A stretch of 64,000 nt of DNA from contig OZ244031.1 in the NCBI GenBank assembly GCA_965215045.1, positions 930,001 through 994,000 of the forward strand, given 5' to 3'. The position numbers were made by a program, and so were the translations under genes. A model generated the notes under the pieces. The model was not told the DNA's origin, ran no database searches, and saw nothing but the letters and a program-made list of their open reading frames with translations. This document shows positions 45,156-53,925 of this stretch, piece by piece (the first letter of the stretch is position 1; each line of letters opens with the position of its first letter). This DNA comes from G965215045 sp965215045. GTDB lineage: Bacteria > Pseudomonadota > Gammaproteobacteria > JABABF01.

Positions 45156-46136
45156 CTAAATCGCTACCAGGAACCGCCCCCGCACCTGGTGGGCAAGCAA
45201 CTTGGCCGCGGTTTCCGGCACCTGTTCCAGGGCGATCTCCTCTGCGGCAATGCGTTCCAGGGCCGGGTTGGGGAATAGCGCATCCAAGCGCTGCCAGGCC
45301 TGTTCCCGGCGCGGTGCCGGACAGGCCACCGAATCGATGCCCAACAGCCGGATACCGCGCAGGATAAAGGGCATCACCGAGCTTTGAAATTTCATGGATG
45401 CCGCCATTCCGCACATCGCCACCGCCCCCCCGTAACGGGTCTCCGCCAGCAGGCGGCTCAGCACCGCCCCGCCCACGGCATCCACCGCCCCCGCCCAGTG
45501 CTGTTTCTCCAGTCCACCGGCGGGTTCGGCGACCCGGGCGGCGGCCAATACCTCCGCGGCACCCAGTTGCTGCAGGTATTCCCCCAGTTCCTCCCGCCCG
45601 CTGATCGCCGTCACCGTGCAGCCCAGGGCATGAAGCAGCGCAATGCTGATGCCGCCGACACCGCCGCCGGCACCGGAAACCGCAACCGGGGCCTCCGGGG
45701 CCAAGACCCCGGCTTCCTCCAGGGCCATCACGCAGAGCATGGCGGTCAGGCCCGCCGTGCCCAGGCGCATCGCCCAACGGCAATCGCGGCCGGCCGGAAC
45801 CGGGATCAACCAGTCGGCCGGCAGGCGCGCCCGCTCGGCATAACCGCCCCAGTGCTTCTCGCCCAGCCCCCAGCCGGTGGCCAGTACCAAGTCACCCGCT
45901 GCAAAGCGCGACGCAGTGGATTCCAGCACCCGCCCGGCCAGGTCGATCCCCGGCACCATCGGGTAGTGGCGCACGATGCCGGGTGCACCGCCCAAGGCCA
46001 GGGCATCCTTGTAGTTGATGCAGGAGTATTCCGTCTGCACCAGCACCTCGCCCTCCGGCAACTCGCTCTCCGGCAGCTCCTGCACGGCGGCACCGACTTT
46101 CTGCTCCTCCCCCTGCGTCAACAGCAGTGCTTTCAT
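45156..46136 (-). CDS. acuI: AcuI/YhdH-type acryloyl-CoA reductase (quinone oxidoreductase family)
   Basis: 326-residue zinc-free medium-chain reductase of the YhdH/AcuI family, which reduces acryloyl-CoA with NADPH and protects against acrylate. Evidence: SCINYKDALALGGAPGIVRH near residue 40, the MVPGIDLAGRVLEST block, GWGLGEKHWGGYAERARLPADW (positions about 88-109, seen as GLGEKHWGGYAE), VAVSGAGGGVGGISIALLH and AVAMCGMAASMKF near 240. It is convergent with tRNA-Arg. Acrylate arises from DMSP, so this may point to a marine lifestyle, but the family is widespread. Confidence 0.88.
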   Translation of the reverse strand: MKALLLTQGEEQKVGAAVQELPESELPEGEVLVQTEYSCINYKDALALGGAPGIVRHYPMVPGIDLAGRVLESTASRFAAGDLVLATGWGLGEKHWGGYAERARLPADWLIPVPAGRDCRWAMRLGTAGLTAMLCVMALEEAGVLAPEAPVAVSGAGGGVGGISIALLHALGCTVTAISGREELGEYLQQLGAAEVLAAARVAEPAGGLEKQHWAGAVDAVGGAVLSRLLAETRYGGAVAMCGMAASMKFQSSVMPFILRGIRLLGIDSVACPAPRREQAWQRLDALFPNPALERIAAEEIALEQVPETAAKLLAHQVRGRFLVAI

Positions 46137-46489
46137 CGGCTTTTCACCGGCTTTTTCATCGGCTTTTTCATTGGAAGGGCCTCCCGTTTTTCATGGTTTG
46201 CATACGCTTCCGCCCTCGAGGCGTGCACCGCAGACAGGACGGAACACGACAGCATTGTATGGGAATTGTATGGCAAAAGCCTGGCATCTCCCGGGTAAGG
46301 CCCCGGCAAAGACCCCCGGTAAAAGCCCCCGGCAAAGGCCGCGATCAAATTGCTGCAACCCGGGGCAAATAAATGCCGGCTGCGGCAGCCACTTCGTGGT
46401 AGCATATAGCCTGTCCGCGGTCGCGAGCTGCTCGCCGCGGATATTGTCAATTTTTGAGCGGCTCAGCACAACAACAATAATAAAAAAAG
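46137..46489. other. gap with short repeats upstream of the orphan methylase
   Basis: 353 bases. Near 46137-46172 CGGCTTTTTCAT-type units occur three times in tandem, directly upstream of acuI. Around 46295-46345 CCCCGGCAAAG/CCCCGGTAAAA units alternate. The right part (46440-46489) is AT-rich and leads into the methylase start, a probable import junction. No gene is seen. Confidence 0.55.
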
Positions 46490-47353
46490 GTGGCAAAAGC
46501 CTACTACCGGAGAAAAAACTTCCGGCTTTACCGGGCGGATTGCCTGGACCTGCTACAGCAAATTCAGCCCAATTCCGTGGACATGATTTTTGCCGACCCG
46601 CCGTACTTTCTCTCCAACGGCTCTTTCACCTGTCAGAATGGCAGGATGGTCAGTGTGAAAAAGGGCGACTGGGATATGGGCAATGGAAAACTGCAGAACT
46701 TTGAGTTTCACAAAGCCTGGATCGGAGAATGCCGAAGAATTTTAAAACCGGGGGGTACCATCTGGGTCAGCGGCACCTATCACTCCATCTACCAGTGCGG
46801 CTTTGCCCTGGAACTACACGACTTCCATTTTTTGAATGACATCGCATGGTTTAAACCCAACGCATCCCCCAACCTGAGCTGCCGGTTTTTTACCGCCAGC
46901 CACGAAACCCTGCTATGGGCGAGAAAGGAAAAGAAGGCCAAGCACACCTTCAATTACAAGATCATGGTGGACTGGGAGAAAAATCATCAAAAAGAGGTTC
47001 GATGTGATCATTGCGGGGGGAAAAATGCTTATGAAACCCTGCACGAGAAAGGCAAGCAGATGAGAAGCGTCTGGGCGATCAGTACACCCCGCAAAGAAGA
47101 AAAAATATTTGGCAAGCACCCGACGCAAAAATCATCGGAATTATTAAAAATGATTGTCCTGGCCAGCACCAGGCCCGGGGACCTGGTGCTCGATCCTTTT
47201 ACCGGCAGTTCGACCACCGGTCTTGCCGCCTTTCGTTTCGGAAGAGAGTTTATCGGTATCGACAATGAGAAAAAGTATCTCGATTTGTCGATCAAGCGCT
47301 TCGAGGATTTGCGAGAGCGAATGAAAAAGAAATCCTGTGAAAAATTATTGTGA
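46490..47353 (+). CDS. DpnA-like adenine-specific DNA methyltransferase
   Basis: 287-residue beta-class N6-adenine methyltransferase close to DpnA (M2.DpnII), so GATC is the likely target. Motif IV is IFADPPYFLSNGSFTCQNGR near residue 34, then MVSVKKGDWDMGNG, RILKPGGTIWVSGTYHSIYQ (near 83), WFKPNASPNLSCRFFTASHE and the SAM motif GKHPTQKSSELL...LDPFTGSSTTGLAA near 245. Start GTG at 46490 follows an AAAAAAAGG tract. A DpnII endonuclease remnant overlaps its stop, so this methylase is now effectively an orphan. The block lies between acuI and acsA and is AT-richer than both. Confidence 0.92.
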   Translation: MAKAYYRRKNFRLYRADCLDLLQQIQPNSVDMIFADPPYFLSNGSFTCQNGRMVSVKKGDWDMGNGKLQNFEFHKAWIGECRRILKPGGTIWVSGTYHSIYQCGFALELHDFHFLNDIAWFKPNASPNLSCRFFTASHETLLWARKEKKAKHTFNYKIMVDWEKNHQKEVRCDHCGGKNAYETLHEKGKQMRSVWAISTPRKEEKIFGKHPTQKSSELLKMIVLASTRPGDLVLDPFTGSSTTGLAAFRFGREFIGIDNEKKYLDLSIKRFEDLRERMKKKSCEKLL

Positions 47354-47801
47354 AGTACCTGGAGTTTTACAGAACGGAATTGGATTGCAACACCGGGGAG
47401 GAGGTGTTCTCCTTTTTGGTCGAGCAACTGAAACCGGGCAATACCACGTGGTCTTACTTCGTCAATTGGCAAAAAGTTTTTGCAAATACAGGGAAAATTG
47501 AACCTTTACTAAAAAGCCTGAATCACCTGGTTGGAAAAGGCAATTTAATGGCGTCGATCTCTTCATTATCGAGACCAATTTTTACAATGACACGGGTTCC
47601 AAGTTAAAGGCAACCGCCGGAGAATATCAAAACCTTTTTCATGCCCTGGAAGGAAAATGCAAGTTTCTCTGGGTTACCGACGGGCCGGGATGGAGAAAAA
47701 CTGTAAACCCGCTGCGAGAGACTTTTGCAAACAATGATTATGTTTTCAATCTCGCCATGCTGGAGCGGGGTATCCTGGAATTCCTGCTGCGCCGCACCTG
47801 A
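47350..47801 (+). pseudogene. DpnII-type restriction endonuclease remnant
   Basis: Starts GTG at 47350 (KYLEFYRTELDCNTGEEVFS, then NWQKVFANTGKIEPLLKSLN and HLVGKGN), which matches the beginning of R.DpnII-like enzymes. From about 47545 the similarity moves to another frame: DLFIIETNFYNDTGSKLKAT, AGEYQNLFHALEGKCKFLWV, TDGPGWRKTVNPLRETFANN and DYVFNLAMLERGILEFLL, to TGA at 47799. Roughly 100 or more central residues expected in the family are missing at the junction, together with a frameshift. The first frame stops at 47607. The enzyme should be dead, leaving its methylase behind. Confidence 0.85.
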
Positions 47802-47809
47802 AGCCGCCG

Positions 47810-49753
47810 TCATAACTGCCTGCGGCCCTCGCGCAGCGTCTCCACCGCGGCCGGGTCGGCAAGCGTGGAGGTATCGCCCAGTTCCTGGTCTTCGCCGGCG
47901 GCGATCTTGCGCAGAATGCGCCGCATGATCTTGCCCGAACGGGTCTTCGGCAGCACCGGGGCCCACTGGATGAAATCCGGGGTCGCCACCGGGCCGATCT
48001 CCCGCCGCACCTGCTGCACCAGTTCCTCCCGCAGGGCCGCATCCGGCTCGACATCGGCCAGCACGGTGACGTAGGCGAAGATTCCCTCCCCCTTGAGTGC
48101 ATCGGGGACGCCGACCACGGCGGCCTCGGCAACGCTTTGGTGCGCCACCAGGGCACTTTCGATCTCCGCCGTGCCCAGGCGATGACCGGACACGTTCAGC
48201 ACATCGTCGACGCGCCCGGTGATCCAGTAGTAGCCGTCTGCATCGCGGCGCGCCCCGTCGCCGCTAAAGTAGAGATTCTCAAACCTCGAGAAATAGGTCT
48301 CGGCAAAGCGCTGGTGGTCGCCGTAGACCGTGCGCATCTGACCCGGCCAGCTGTCCTTGAGCACCAGCAGGCCGCTCGCCTCTCCCTCCAGTTCCCGGCC
48401 CGACTCGTCGACGATGGCGGGCTGGATGCCGAACAGCGGGCGGGTCGCCGAACCGGGTTTGAGTGCCGTGGCACCGGGCAGCGGGCTGATCAGAATGCCG
48501 CCGGTCTCCGTCTGCCACCAGGTGTCCACCACCGGGCAGCGCCCCTGGCCGACGACGTGGTAATACCACTCCCAGGCCTGTGGATTAATCGGTTCGCCGA
48601 CCGTGCCCAGCAGGCGCAGGCTGTCGCGGCGGGTGCGCGCCACCGGCTCGTCGCCCTCGCGCATCAGTGCGCGGATCGCCGTCGGCGCGGTGTAACAGAT
48701 GTTGACCCGGTGCTTGTCGCAGATCTGCCAGATGCGGCTGGCATCCGGGTAATTGGGCAGACCCTCGTACATGAGGGTGGTGGCACCGTTGGCCAGGGGG
48801 CCGTAGACAATGTAACTGTGGCCGGTAATCCAGCCGACGTCGGCACCGCACCAGTAGATCTCGCCGGGCCGGTAATCAAACACGTAGTGGTGCGTCAACG
48901 AGACGTAGACCAGGTAGCCGCCGCTGGTGTGCAGCACGCCCTTGGGCTGGCCGGTGGAACCGGAGGTGTAGAGAATGAACAGCGGATCTTCGGCGTTCAT
49001 CTCCTCCGGCGGGCACTGGTCGCCGACCTGCCCGGCCAGCTCCTGGTAGAGAAAGTCGCGCCCTTCCTGCCACCCGGTTTCGGCACCGGTCGCCCGCACG
49101 ACCAGCAGTTTCTGCAGACTGCCGGAGCGGCTGAGTTCGGCGGCCTCGTCGGCATTCTTCTTGAGCGGTATTTTCTTGCCGCCGCGCTGTCCCTCGTCTG
49201 CGGTGATCAAAAGGGAGGCCTGGCAATCGTCGATGCGGCTGGCCAGTGAGACCGGGGAGAAACCGCCGAAGACCACCGAGTGCACGGCACCGATGCGCGC
49301 ACAGGCGAGCATGGCGAAGGCGGTCTCGGGAATCATCGGCATGTAGATCATCACCCGGTCGCCCTTCTGCACGCCGAGTTCCTTGAGCACGTTGGCAAAA
49401 CGGCAGACCTCCCGGTGCAATTCCCGGTAACTGATGGCGCGCGACTCGGAGGGCGAATCCCCCTCCCAGAGGATGGCGGTCTGCTCACCCCGCTCTTCCA
49501 GGTGCCGGTCCACGCAATTGGCGCAGACGTTGAGCGTGCCGTCATGGTACCAGCGGATGTGCAGATCATCCGTGCGCCAGGAGACATCCCGGACCCGGGT
49601 GTAGGGCTGCATCCATTGCAGGCGGTGCCCCTGCTCCTCCCAGAAGGCCTCGTTGTCATCGATGGAGGCACGGTACATCTGCAGGTACTCCTCCTCCCGC
49701 AGGTGCGCGCGCTTTGCCATCTGTTCGGCGACCGGGTACACTTTCTCAGACAT
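47810..49753 (-). CDS. acsA: acetyl-CoA synthetase
   Basis: 647-residue AMP-forming acetate-CoA ligase. Parts visible are NVCANCVDRHLEERGEQTAI near residue 60, the P-loop-like LFILYTSGSTGQPKGVLHTSGG near 255 (as YTSGSTGQPKG), WCGADVGWITGHSYIVYGPL, VVDTWWQTETGGILISPLPG near 405, ITGRVDDVLNVSGHRLGTAE near 515 and the acetylatable lysine in TRSGKIMRRILRKIA near 610. Two adjacent ATGs (49756, 49753) follow a GGAG; 49753 is used since it starts MSEKVYPV. It sits head to head with the FMN reductase. Confidence 0.97.
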   Translation of the reverse strand: MSEKVYPVAEQMAKRAHLREEEYLQMYRASIDDNEAFWEEQGHRLQWMQPYTRVRDVSWRTDDLHIRWYHDGTLNVCANCVDRHLEERGEQTAILWEGDSPSESRAISYRELHREVCRFANVLKELGVQKGDRVMIYMPMIPETAFAMLACARIGAVHSVVFGGFSPVSLASRIDDCQASLLITADEGQRGGKKIPLKKNADEAAELSRSGSLQKLLVVRATGAETGWQEGRDFLYQELAGQVGDQCPPEEMNAEDPLFILYTSGSTGQPKGVLHTSGGYLVYVSLTHHYVFDYRPGEIYWCGADVGWITGHSYIVYGPLANGATTLMYEGLPNYPDASRIWQICDKHRVNICYTAPTAIRALMREGDEPVARTRRDSLRLLGTVGEPINPQAWEWYYHVVGQGRCPVVDTWWQTETGGILISPLPGATALKPGSATRPLFGIQPAIVDESGRELEGEASGLLVLKDSWPGQMRTVYGDHQRFAETYFSRFENLYFSGDGARRDADGYYWITGRVDDVLNVSGHRLGTAEIESALVAHQSVAEAAVVGVPDALKGEGIFAYVTVLADVEPDAALREELVQQVRREIGPVATPDFIQWAPVLPKTRSGKIMRRILRKIAAGEDQELGDTSTLADPAAVETLREGRRQL

Positions 49754-49801
49754 CATACATTTCTCCAAAAGACACGGTTTCCCGCCGATGTTACACCACT
49801 C

Positions 49802-50413
49802 ATGAGCACTTCACCGACCATCGGCGTGGTTTGCGGCAGTCATCGAATCGGCTCCGAGACTGCGCGCATCGGACGTTTCATTGAAAAAACCCTGGACGAG
49901 AGCACCTGGTGTGAAACCACCTGGTGCTTGGACCTGGGCGGCAACCCGCTGCCCCTGTGGACACCGGAGGCCGAGACGGAAGAAGCGGTGCAACGGGTCG
50001 CAAGCCAACTGCAAGACAGTGACGGTTTCGTGATCCTCTCCCCCGAATGGCACGGCATGGTCCCGGCCGGACTGAAAAACTTTTTCCTGCTGTACGCCGG
50101 CGGCGTCCTGGCACACAAGCCGGCCCTGCTGGTCTCGGTGTCGGCGGGAATGGGCGGTGCCTACCCGATCGCAGAACTGCGCATGAGCAGTTACAAGAAC
50201 AGCCGGATATGCTACCTGCCGGAACACCTGGTCGTGCGCAATGCCGCCGGGGTGTTCCACGAGGAGGCGGGCAAAAACGATGCCGAAGCCGATCGCTACC
50301 TGCGTCGACGATTGCAGTACGCACTCGGCATCCTGCGGGAGTACGCGCTCGCCCTGCGCCAGGTCCGTGCCAGCGGTGCCGGCGACAGCACAGAGTTCAG
50401 GGCGGGGATGTAG
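49802..50413 (+). CDS. NADPH-dependent FMN reductase family protein
   Basis: 203-residue flavodoxin-like reductase. The FMN-phosphate site is GVVCGSHRIGSETARIGRF at the start, and the second flavin contact is ILSPEWHGMVPAGLKNFF near residue 80, with LLVSVSAGMGGAYPIAELR near 110. Such proteins reduce FMN or quinones with NAD(P)H. The ATG at 49802 opens the family domain; the long open frame upstream is antisense to acsA. Its 3' end overlaps the convergent secreted-protein gene by 17 bases. Confidence 0.88.
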   Translation: MSTSPTIGVVCGSHRIGSETARIGRFIEKTLDESTWCETTWCLDLGGNPLPLWTPEAETEEAVQRVASQLQDSDGFVILSPEWHGMVPAGLKNFFLLYAGGVLAHKPALLVSVSAGMGGAYPIAELRMSSYKNSRICYLPEHLVVRNAAGVFHEEAGKNDAEADRYLRRRLQYALGILREYALALRQVRASGAGDSTEFRAGM

Positions 50414-50987
50414 AGAGTTTCCGCGTTCTTCCCAAATTTTCTATTACACTCTGGTATATCCACTGGGTCTTGCGACCCTGCTTGCCAAAGCACCTTCCCC
50501 CGCACTCCCAATTGATATCGTGGCAAAGAAGGATTCTTCGCACTATATGAAGGCCGTACTCGGTGGGACAGTCGATAATTTGATCATTTTCATCGGCGCA
50601 GCCATAGTGGTACCACGTCCCGTCCACTACCTGGCAGGTGGAAATCCCCGGTTCGCGCTCGGCGAATTCTAAAAACGCATCGAACTCCTTGCGGGTGCGT
50701 AAAAAGATCGGCAGGGGGTGTTCCAGGTTGTTGTAGACCCGTATGCCTCTCACGGGAGATTTTTGCCCGGTGTACGGCACGTGACTGAAATGACCCCCCT
50801 GGGGCCAAAACCGCGCCACCACCGCCTGCTTGCCCGGTTGAATGACCATGATATCGTTATCCTCGGGAAATGAGCCGCAATCCGGGTCCACACTCGGCGG
50901 AAAATAACAGTACCAGGCTGCCTGCGTCGGCTGCGCCGCCAGCAAACCCAGCAGCAGGATGCCCGCAAAGAGGCCCGTCCTGCTCAT
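50397..50987 (-). CDS. secreted cysteine-containing protein at end of pilus operon
   Basis: 196-residue protein, not recognised. It has a clear signal peptide (LFAGILLLGLLAAQPTQAA, cleavage near 24) followed by WYCYFPPSVDPDCGSFPEDN, and a C-terminal cluster of cysteines (STCQVVDGTWYHYGCADEND, IIDCPTEYGLH, ILLCHDINWECGGRCFG). The middle, GKQAVVARFWPQGGHFSHVP, resembles no family I can name. The start overlaps the stop of the upstream minor pilin (ATGA), so it is translated with the type IVb pilus genes and may be a pilus-associated or tip protein in the periplasm or outside; that is inference. Confidence 0.75.
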   Translation of the reverse strand: MSRTGLFAGILLLGLLAAQPTQAAWYCYFPPSVDPDCGSFPEDNDIMVIQPGKQAVVARFWPQGGHFSHVPYTGQKSPVRGIRVYNNLEHPLPIFLRTRKEFDAFLEFAEREPGISTCQVVDGTWYHYGCADENDQIIDCPTEYGLHIVRRILLCHDINWECGGRCFGKQGRKTQWIYQSVIENLGRTRKLSTSPP

Positions 50988-51631
50988 TTGTACAAAAACT
51001 CCCCGGCCCGGAGCGTATCCACGTGCAGGGCACCCGCATCGATGCTGTCGGCACTGAGATGTGCGGTGCCGGCGGCGTTGCGGATGCGCACGCGGGCGGT
51101 CCCCGTGGTGCTCAGCGCACTGAGATTGTGCACGGCGCGGCGGTTCAGGTCGAGGTCGCCCAGCATCGGCCGGCTGCCGTCCCGGGGCAGCAGTGCCAGG
51201 TGCGCCTCCTCGCTGCCGGGCGGCGGGAAGCTGACCGTGACCGATGTGCCCTGCGCAACGGACAGCGGGCGCGTCAGCCGCTGCAGGGACAGGGCCTGTT
51301 CGCGCGTGTCGGTGCGGGTGCGCACGGCCAGTTGCCCGCCCGCGGTCACGTCCAGCTGGTAGACCCTGCCGAAACCATTGCGGTTCCTGAAATTTCCCTG
51401 CAGGGAAAAATGTTGCAGCAGTGTATCGAGATCGTCGGGCCAGTGCTTTTCCAGGGCGTGGTACTGCAGGGCCAGTTGACCGAAGCTGCCGATGCCCGTA
51501 GCGGTATTCTGCACGGCCCGGCGTTCCAGCTGGCGCTGCAGGGCCGGGTACGTGTAGCCGGCAATCATCGCCAGCAGGGCCAGCACCAGGGCCATCTCCA
51601 CCAGGGTGTAGCCACGCTGCCGGGTGTTCAT
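50984..51631 (-). CDS. prepilin-like minor pilin
   Basis: 215-residue protein with a class III prepilin signal: TRQRG followed by YTLVEMALVLALLAMIAGYT, including the +5 Glu. After cleavage at the Gly the N-terminal helix is typical of type II/IV pseudopilins; the remainder is unlike a major pilin and contains FRNRNGFGRVYQLDVTAGG and VHNLSALSTTGTARVRI. A GGGGGAG ribosome site precedes the ATG at 51631. The stop overlaps the next gene (ATGA). The size and repeats-free C-terminus suggest a minor pilin, perhaps the PilV-like tip protein in reduced form. Confidence 0.8.
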   Translation of the reverse strand: MNTRQRGYTLVEMALVLALLAMIAGYTYPALQRQLERRAVQNTATGIGSFGQLALQYHALEKHWPDDLDTLLQHFSLQGNFRNRNGFGRVYQLDVTAGGQLAVRTRTDTREQALSLQRLTRPLSVAQGTSVTVSFPPPGSEEAHLALLPRDGSRPMLGDLDLNRRAVHNLSALSTTGTARVRIRNAAGTAHLSADSIDAGALHVDTLRAGEFLYK

Positions 51632-51771
51632 GGCACTCCCCCGGCGGGAAAGTTATCTCCGGCGGGAAGGTCATCTCCGGCGGGAAAGTCATCTCCGGCG
51701 GGAAAGTCATCTCCGGCGGGATGCCGTCGCGGTTTTGGATTTTCATGGTATTCCTCCACTGTGAAGCTCAT
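51628..51771 (-). CDS. possible small repeat-coded protein between minor pilins
   Basis: 47-codon frame, starting MSFTVEEYHENPKPRRHP and then repeating a hexapeptide, PAGDDF, four times with small changes before GGVP. Its stop overlaps the next pilin's ATG in an ATGA, the same coupling used by neighbouring genes, which is the main argument that it is translated. The ribosome site before its ATG is weak. A better GGAGGA serves an ATG at 51746 in another frame, whose repeat reads PPEMTF. Neither product is known; this may be non-coding. Confidence 0.3.
   Translation of the reverse strand: MSFTVEEYHENPKPRRHPAGDDFPAGDDFPAGDDLPAGDNFPAGGVP
51641..51721. repeat. 18-bp tandem repeat, 4.5 copies
   Basis: CCGGCGGGAAAGTCATCT is repeated four times with single-base differences, plus half a unit (51713-51721). 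The unit is six codons long, so copy-number change would not shift frame. It lies between two minor pilin genes of the operon. Confidence 0.9.
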
Positions 51772-51835
51772 GGTTGCCAGGCCATGGCCCGGACGCAGCA
51801 GGGCCCGCCGTTGCCGGCACCGGCCGCTGTGCACC

Positions 51836-52357
51836 TCAGCCCGCATGGCAGAACACCGCCCCGTACTGACCGGCATTGAAATAGCGGCTAAACACCGTCG
51901 GCGACGCCGGCAACGGGGGTTCGCCCAACAGGAAATGCAAGTGCAGTGCGCCTTCTTCTGTGACACGGCCACCGAAATAACGCGCCAGTGCCCGGTTCCG
52001 CCCGGCGTACTGCCCTGGCCGCTGCAGTTCCACCCGCCCCACGGCCGCACCGCCGTGTTCCGGGGCACCGTGGAACAGGACGATGCGCCAGCGGCCCTGT
52101 TCCAGGCCCGGGGCCAGCAGCGCCCGCCCGCCCGGTCGCTCCTGTAATGCCTGCGGCGAGGCAAACTCGCGCGAGGTGCCATGCGGCAGTTCTTCACTGT
52201 CACAGTGCCGTCGGTAATAGCTGCGCATTTCGTCCCGCAGGGCCTCCAGGCTGCGCATCTCGCCCTGGAGCTCCGCACCGGCCAGGCTGCTCCGCACCGC
52301 CATACCCCCCAGCACGGCGATGATCCCCAGGGTGAACATCAGTTCCGCCAGGCTCAT
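51836..52357 (-). CDS. minor pilin with prepilin N-terminal helix
   Basis: 173-residue protein opening SLAELMFTLGIIAVLGGMAV, a prepilin helix with Glu in the +5-like place, followed by a soluble domain (SLEALRDEMRSYYRRHCDSE, then GGRALLAPGLEQGRWRIVLF). The normal Gly before the cleavage site is missing because the ATG directly precedes SLAEL; the codons before it read A-G-P, so a non-ATG upstream start might supply the leader. The ATG overlaps the stop of pilS (ATGA). Likely a minor pilin of the type IVb system. Confidence 0.72.
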   Translation of the reverse strand: MSLAELMFTLGIIAVLGGMAVRSSLAGAELQGEMRSLEALRDEMRSYYRRHCDSEELPHGTSREFASPQALQERPGGRALLAPGLEQGRWRIVLFHGAPEHGGAAVGRVELQRPGQYAGRNRALARYFGGRVTEEGALHLHFLLGEPPLPASPTVFSRYFNAGQYGAVFCHAG

Positions 52358-52854
52358 CGGGCCTGCACCGTGACCGTGTCGTCATCGGCATCACAGTTCA
52401 CGCTCTCCTGGTTGTGCACCAGGCCGTCCAGGGTGGTACTGAGCCGGGCACAACTGGGATCCCCGTCGGTGACGATGGTGAGTACGACGATCTGATCACT
52501 GTCTGCTTGCACCGCCAGGGTGTAGTCATTGCCCCAAGGGTTCTCTCCGTCGCCGTCTGCAAACGGGGCCGTGTTGTAGCCGGCCGTATTCAGTGCGGCG
52601 ATGCCGACATCTGTATAACTGCCGGTGTCGGCCTTGTACGCGCTGGCCTTGGTCAGCAGCAGGATCACATCATCGATGGCGCGCTGGATACGCGCCTCGT
52701 CGCTGATGCTGGTCGCCTTGGAATAGATGCCGATCACGATCAGCGAGACCACGAGCAGCACGATGCCGATCTCGACCAGGCTGAGGCCTCTCTGGCGGTG
52801 CATGGACCGCGTTTTGCCGAGGGGGCGGGGGCAGGAATTGAATAGTGCATTCAT
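52354..52854 (-). CDS. pilS: type IVb major pilin (PilS-like)
   Basis: 166-residue prepilin with the long leader typical of type IVb pilins: 23 residues ending SMHRQRG, then the mature N-terminus LSLVEIGIVLLVVSLIVIGI. The soluble part ends with a Cys pair, DPSCARLSTT and SVNCDADDDT, as in major pilins with a D-loop. The ATG at 52854 has a GGAG nine bases before it, better than the inner ATG at 52803. Position after the PilR-like gene matches the R64 pilQ-pilR-pilS order. Confidence 0.85.
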   Translation of the reverse strand: MNALFNSCPRPLGKTRSMHRQRGLSLVEIGIVLLVVSLIVIGIYSKATSISDEARIQRAIDDVILLLTKASAYKADTGSYTDVGIAALNTAGYNTAPFADGDGENPWGNDYTLAVQADSDQIVVLTIVTDGDPSCARLSTTLDGLVHNQESVNCDADDDTVTVQAR

Positions 52855-52884
52855 GGCATTTTTCTCCGGTGAAAGGGTTAAAAA

Positions 52885-53925
52885 CTACGGGCCTGCCATC
52901 GGTGCCGGGCTGGCGTAGATCACGTCCAGGATCCCGTAACTCAACAGCAGTAGAAACAACATGGAAACAAAGGACAGGCGCCGGCCCAGGGCGCGATAGC
53001 GCAGTTGCCGGTCGGCGTGCAGGATGTTGCCCAGCTCTTCCAGGCTGCGCTCGGCATGACCCGGGTGCGCCGCCGCCAGGGACATCAACACGGCCCGGTG
53101 GCGTTTCTCCAGCAGCAGGCGGGCGATGGCATCCATCGGCTCCATGCCGGCGATGACTGCAGAGCGCAATTCCAGGAGAATGTGCTGGCGATAGCGTCCC
53201 CGGTGCAGGCGCAGCAGGACGCCCACCGCTTCCAGGGAGGCCATGCCCACGTCCATGAAACTGACCATTTCCGGAACCAGGCGCGAGACGAAAGCCAGGC
53301 GGTAGTCGCGAAACAGCGGCCAGCGGTCCAGCCACTCGCGGTACGCGCCCGTGGCATTGCGCAGTTGGTGCGACAACAGGCCAAACAGTGCGGCGGCGAC
53401 CAGGGCGAGTATCACGCCGTGCTCGACCAGCGTTCCGCCCACGGCGAATACCAGGCGTTGCCCGGGGCTCTCGCTCTCGCCCAGGACCTGCAAAAACAAG
53501 TCGCGCTGCAGGTAGAGAAATACTGCCACGATGCAACAGATCGCCGCGCTCAATGGCCAGCGCAGGTTGTTCCACAGGATTACGTGCCAGACGGAGTCTT
53601 CCCGGCCAACGCCCTGGCGGCAGAGTTGCAGGCTGCGCACCAGGCAGTTGTTCTCCTCGCCCGCCACCAGCAATTCCGCCATGCGTTCCCGGAACCATCC
53701 CCGCTCGGCGTAGCCCTTGGCGAAGGGATGGCCATGACCGATGTTGTGCAGGGAATGCCGCACGATGCGGCCCTCCGCGGTGCCCCCGGGAAAGCGCCCC
53801 AGGGTTTCAAAGGCGGTGCGCAACGGGATGCCGGCCTGCAGCATCCCGGCGAGGCGGGATAGCAGGGCCTGCTGCTCGACGATGCCGAAGCCGGTGAGAT
53901 TGATCAGCCAGCCGCGCCAGTTCAT
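52885..53925 (-). CDS. pilR: type IVb pilus inner-membrane platform protein (PilR/GspF-like)
   Basis: 346-residue GspF-domain membrane protein. Two homologous halves are visible, LLSRLAGMLQAGIPLRTAFE near residue 22 and FVSRLVPEMVSFMDVGMASL near 215, with hydrophobic segments near 125-150 and 175-195 and a final LSFVSMLFLLLLSYGILDVI. It forms the cytoplasmic-membrane base on which pili are assembled. The ATG at 53925 overlaps the stop of pilQ. A longer open frame to 54270 is antisense-like and not conserved. Confidence 0.88.
   Translation of the reverse strand: MNWRGWLINLTGFGIVEQQALLSRLAGMLQAGIPLRTAFETLGRFPGGTAEGRIVRHSLHNIGHGHPFAKGYAERGWFRERMAELLVAGEENNCLVRSLQLCRQGVGREDSVWHVILWNNLRWPLSAAICCIVAVFLYLQRDLFLQVLGESESPGQRLVFAVGGTLVEHGVILALVAAALFGLLSHQLRNATGAYREWLDRWPLFRDYRLAFVSRLVPEMVSFMDVGMASLEAVGVLLRLHRGRYRQHILLELRSAVIAGMEPMDAIARLLLEKRHRAVLMSLAAAHPGHAERSLEELGNILHADRQLRYRALGRRLSFVSMLFLLLLSYGILDVIYASPAPMAGP

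Noticed and set aside
47604..47966. 120-codon minus-strand frame next to acsA
   Set aside because: It overlaps the DpnII remnant and the end of acsA in another frame and shows no family features.
51628..52278. 217-codon frame overlapping minor pilin and the tandem repeat
   Set aside because: Most of it is a shadow of the minor pilin gene; only its last 47 codons are kept as a low-confidence candidate.
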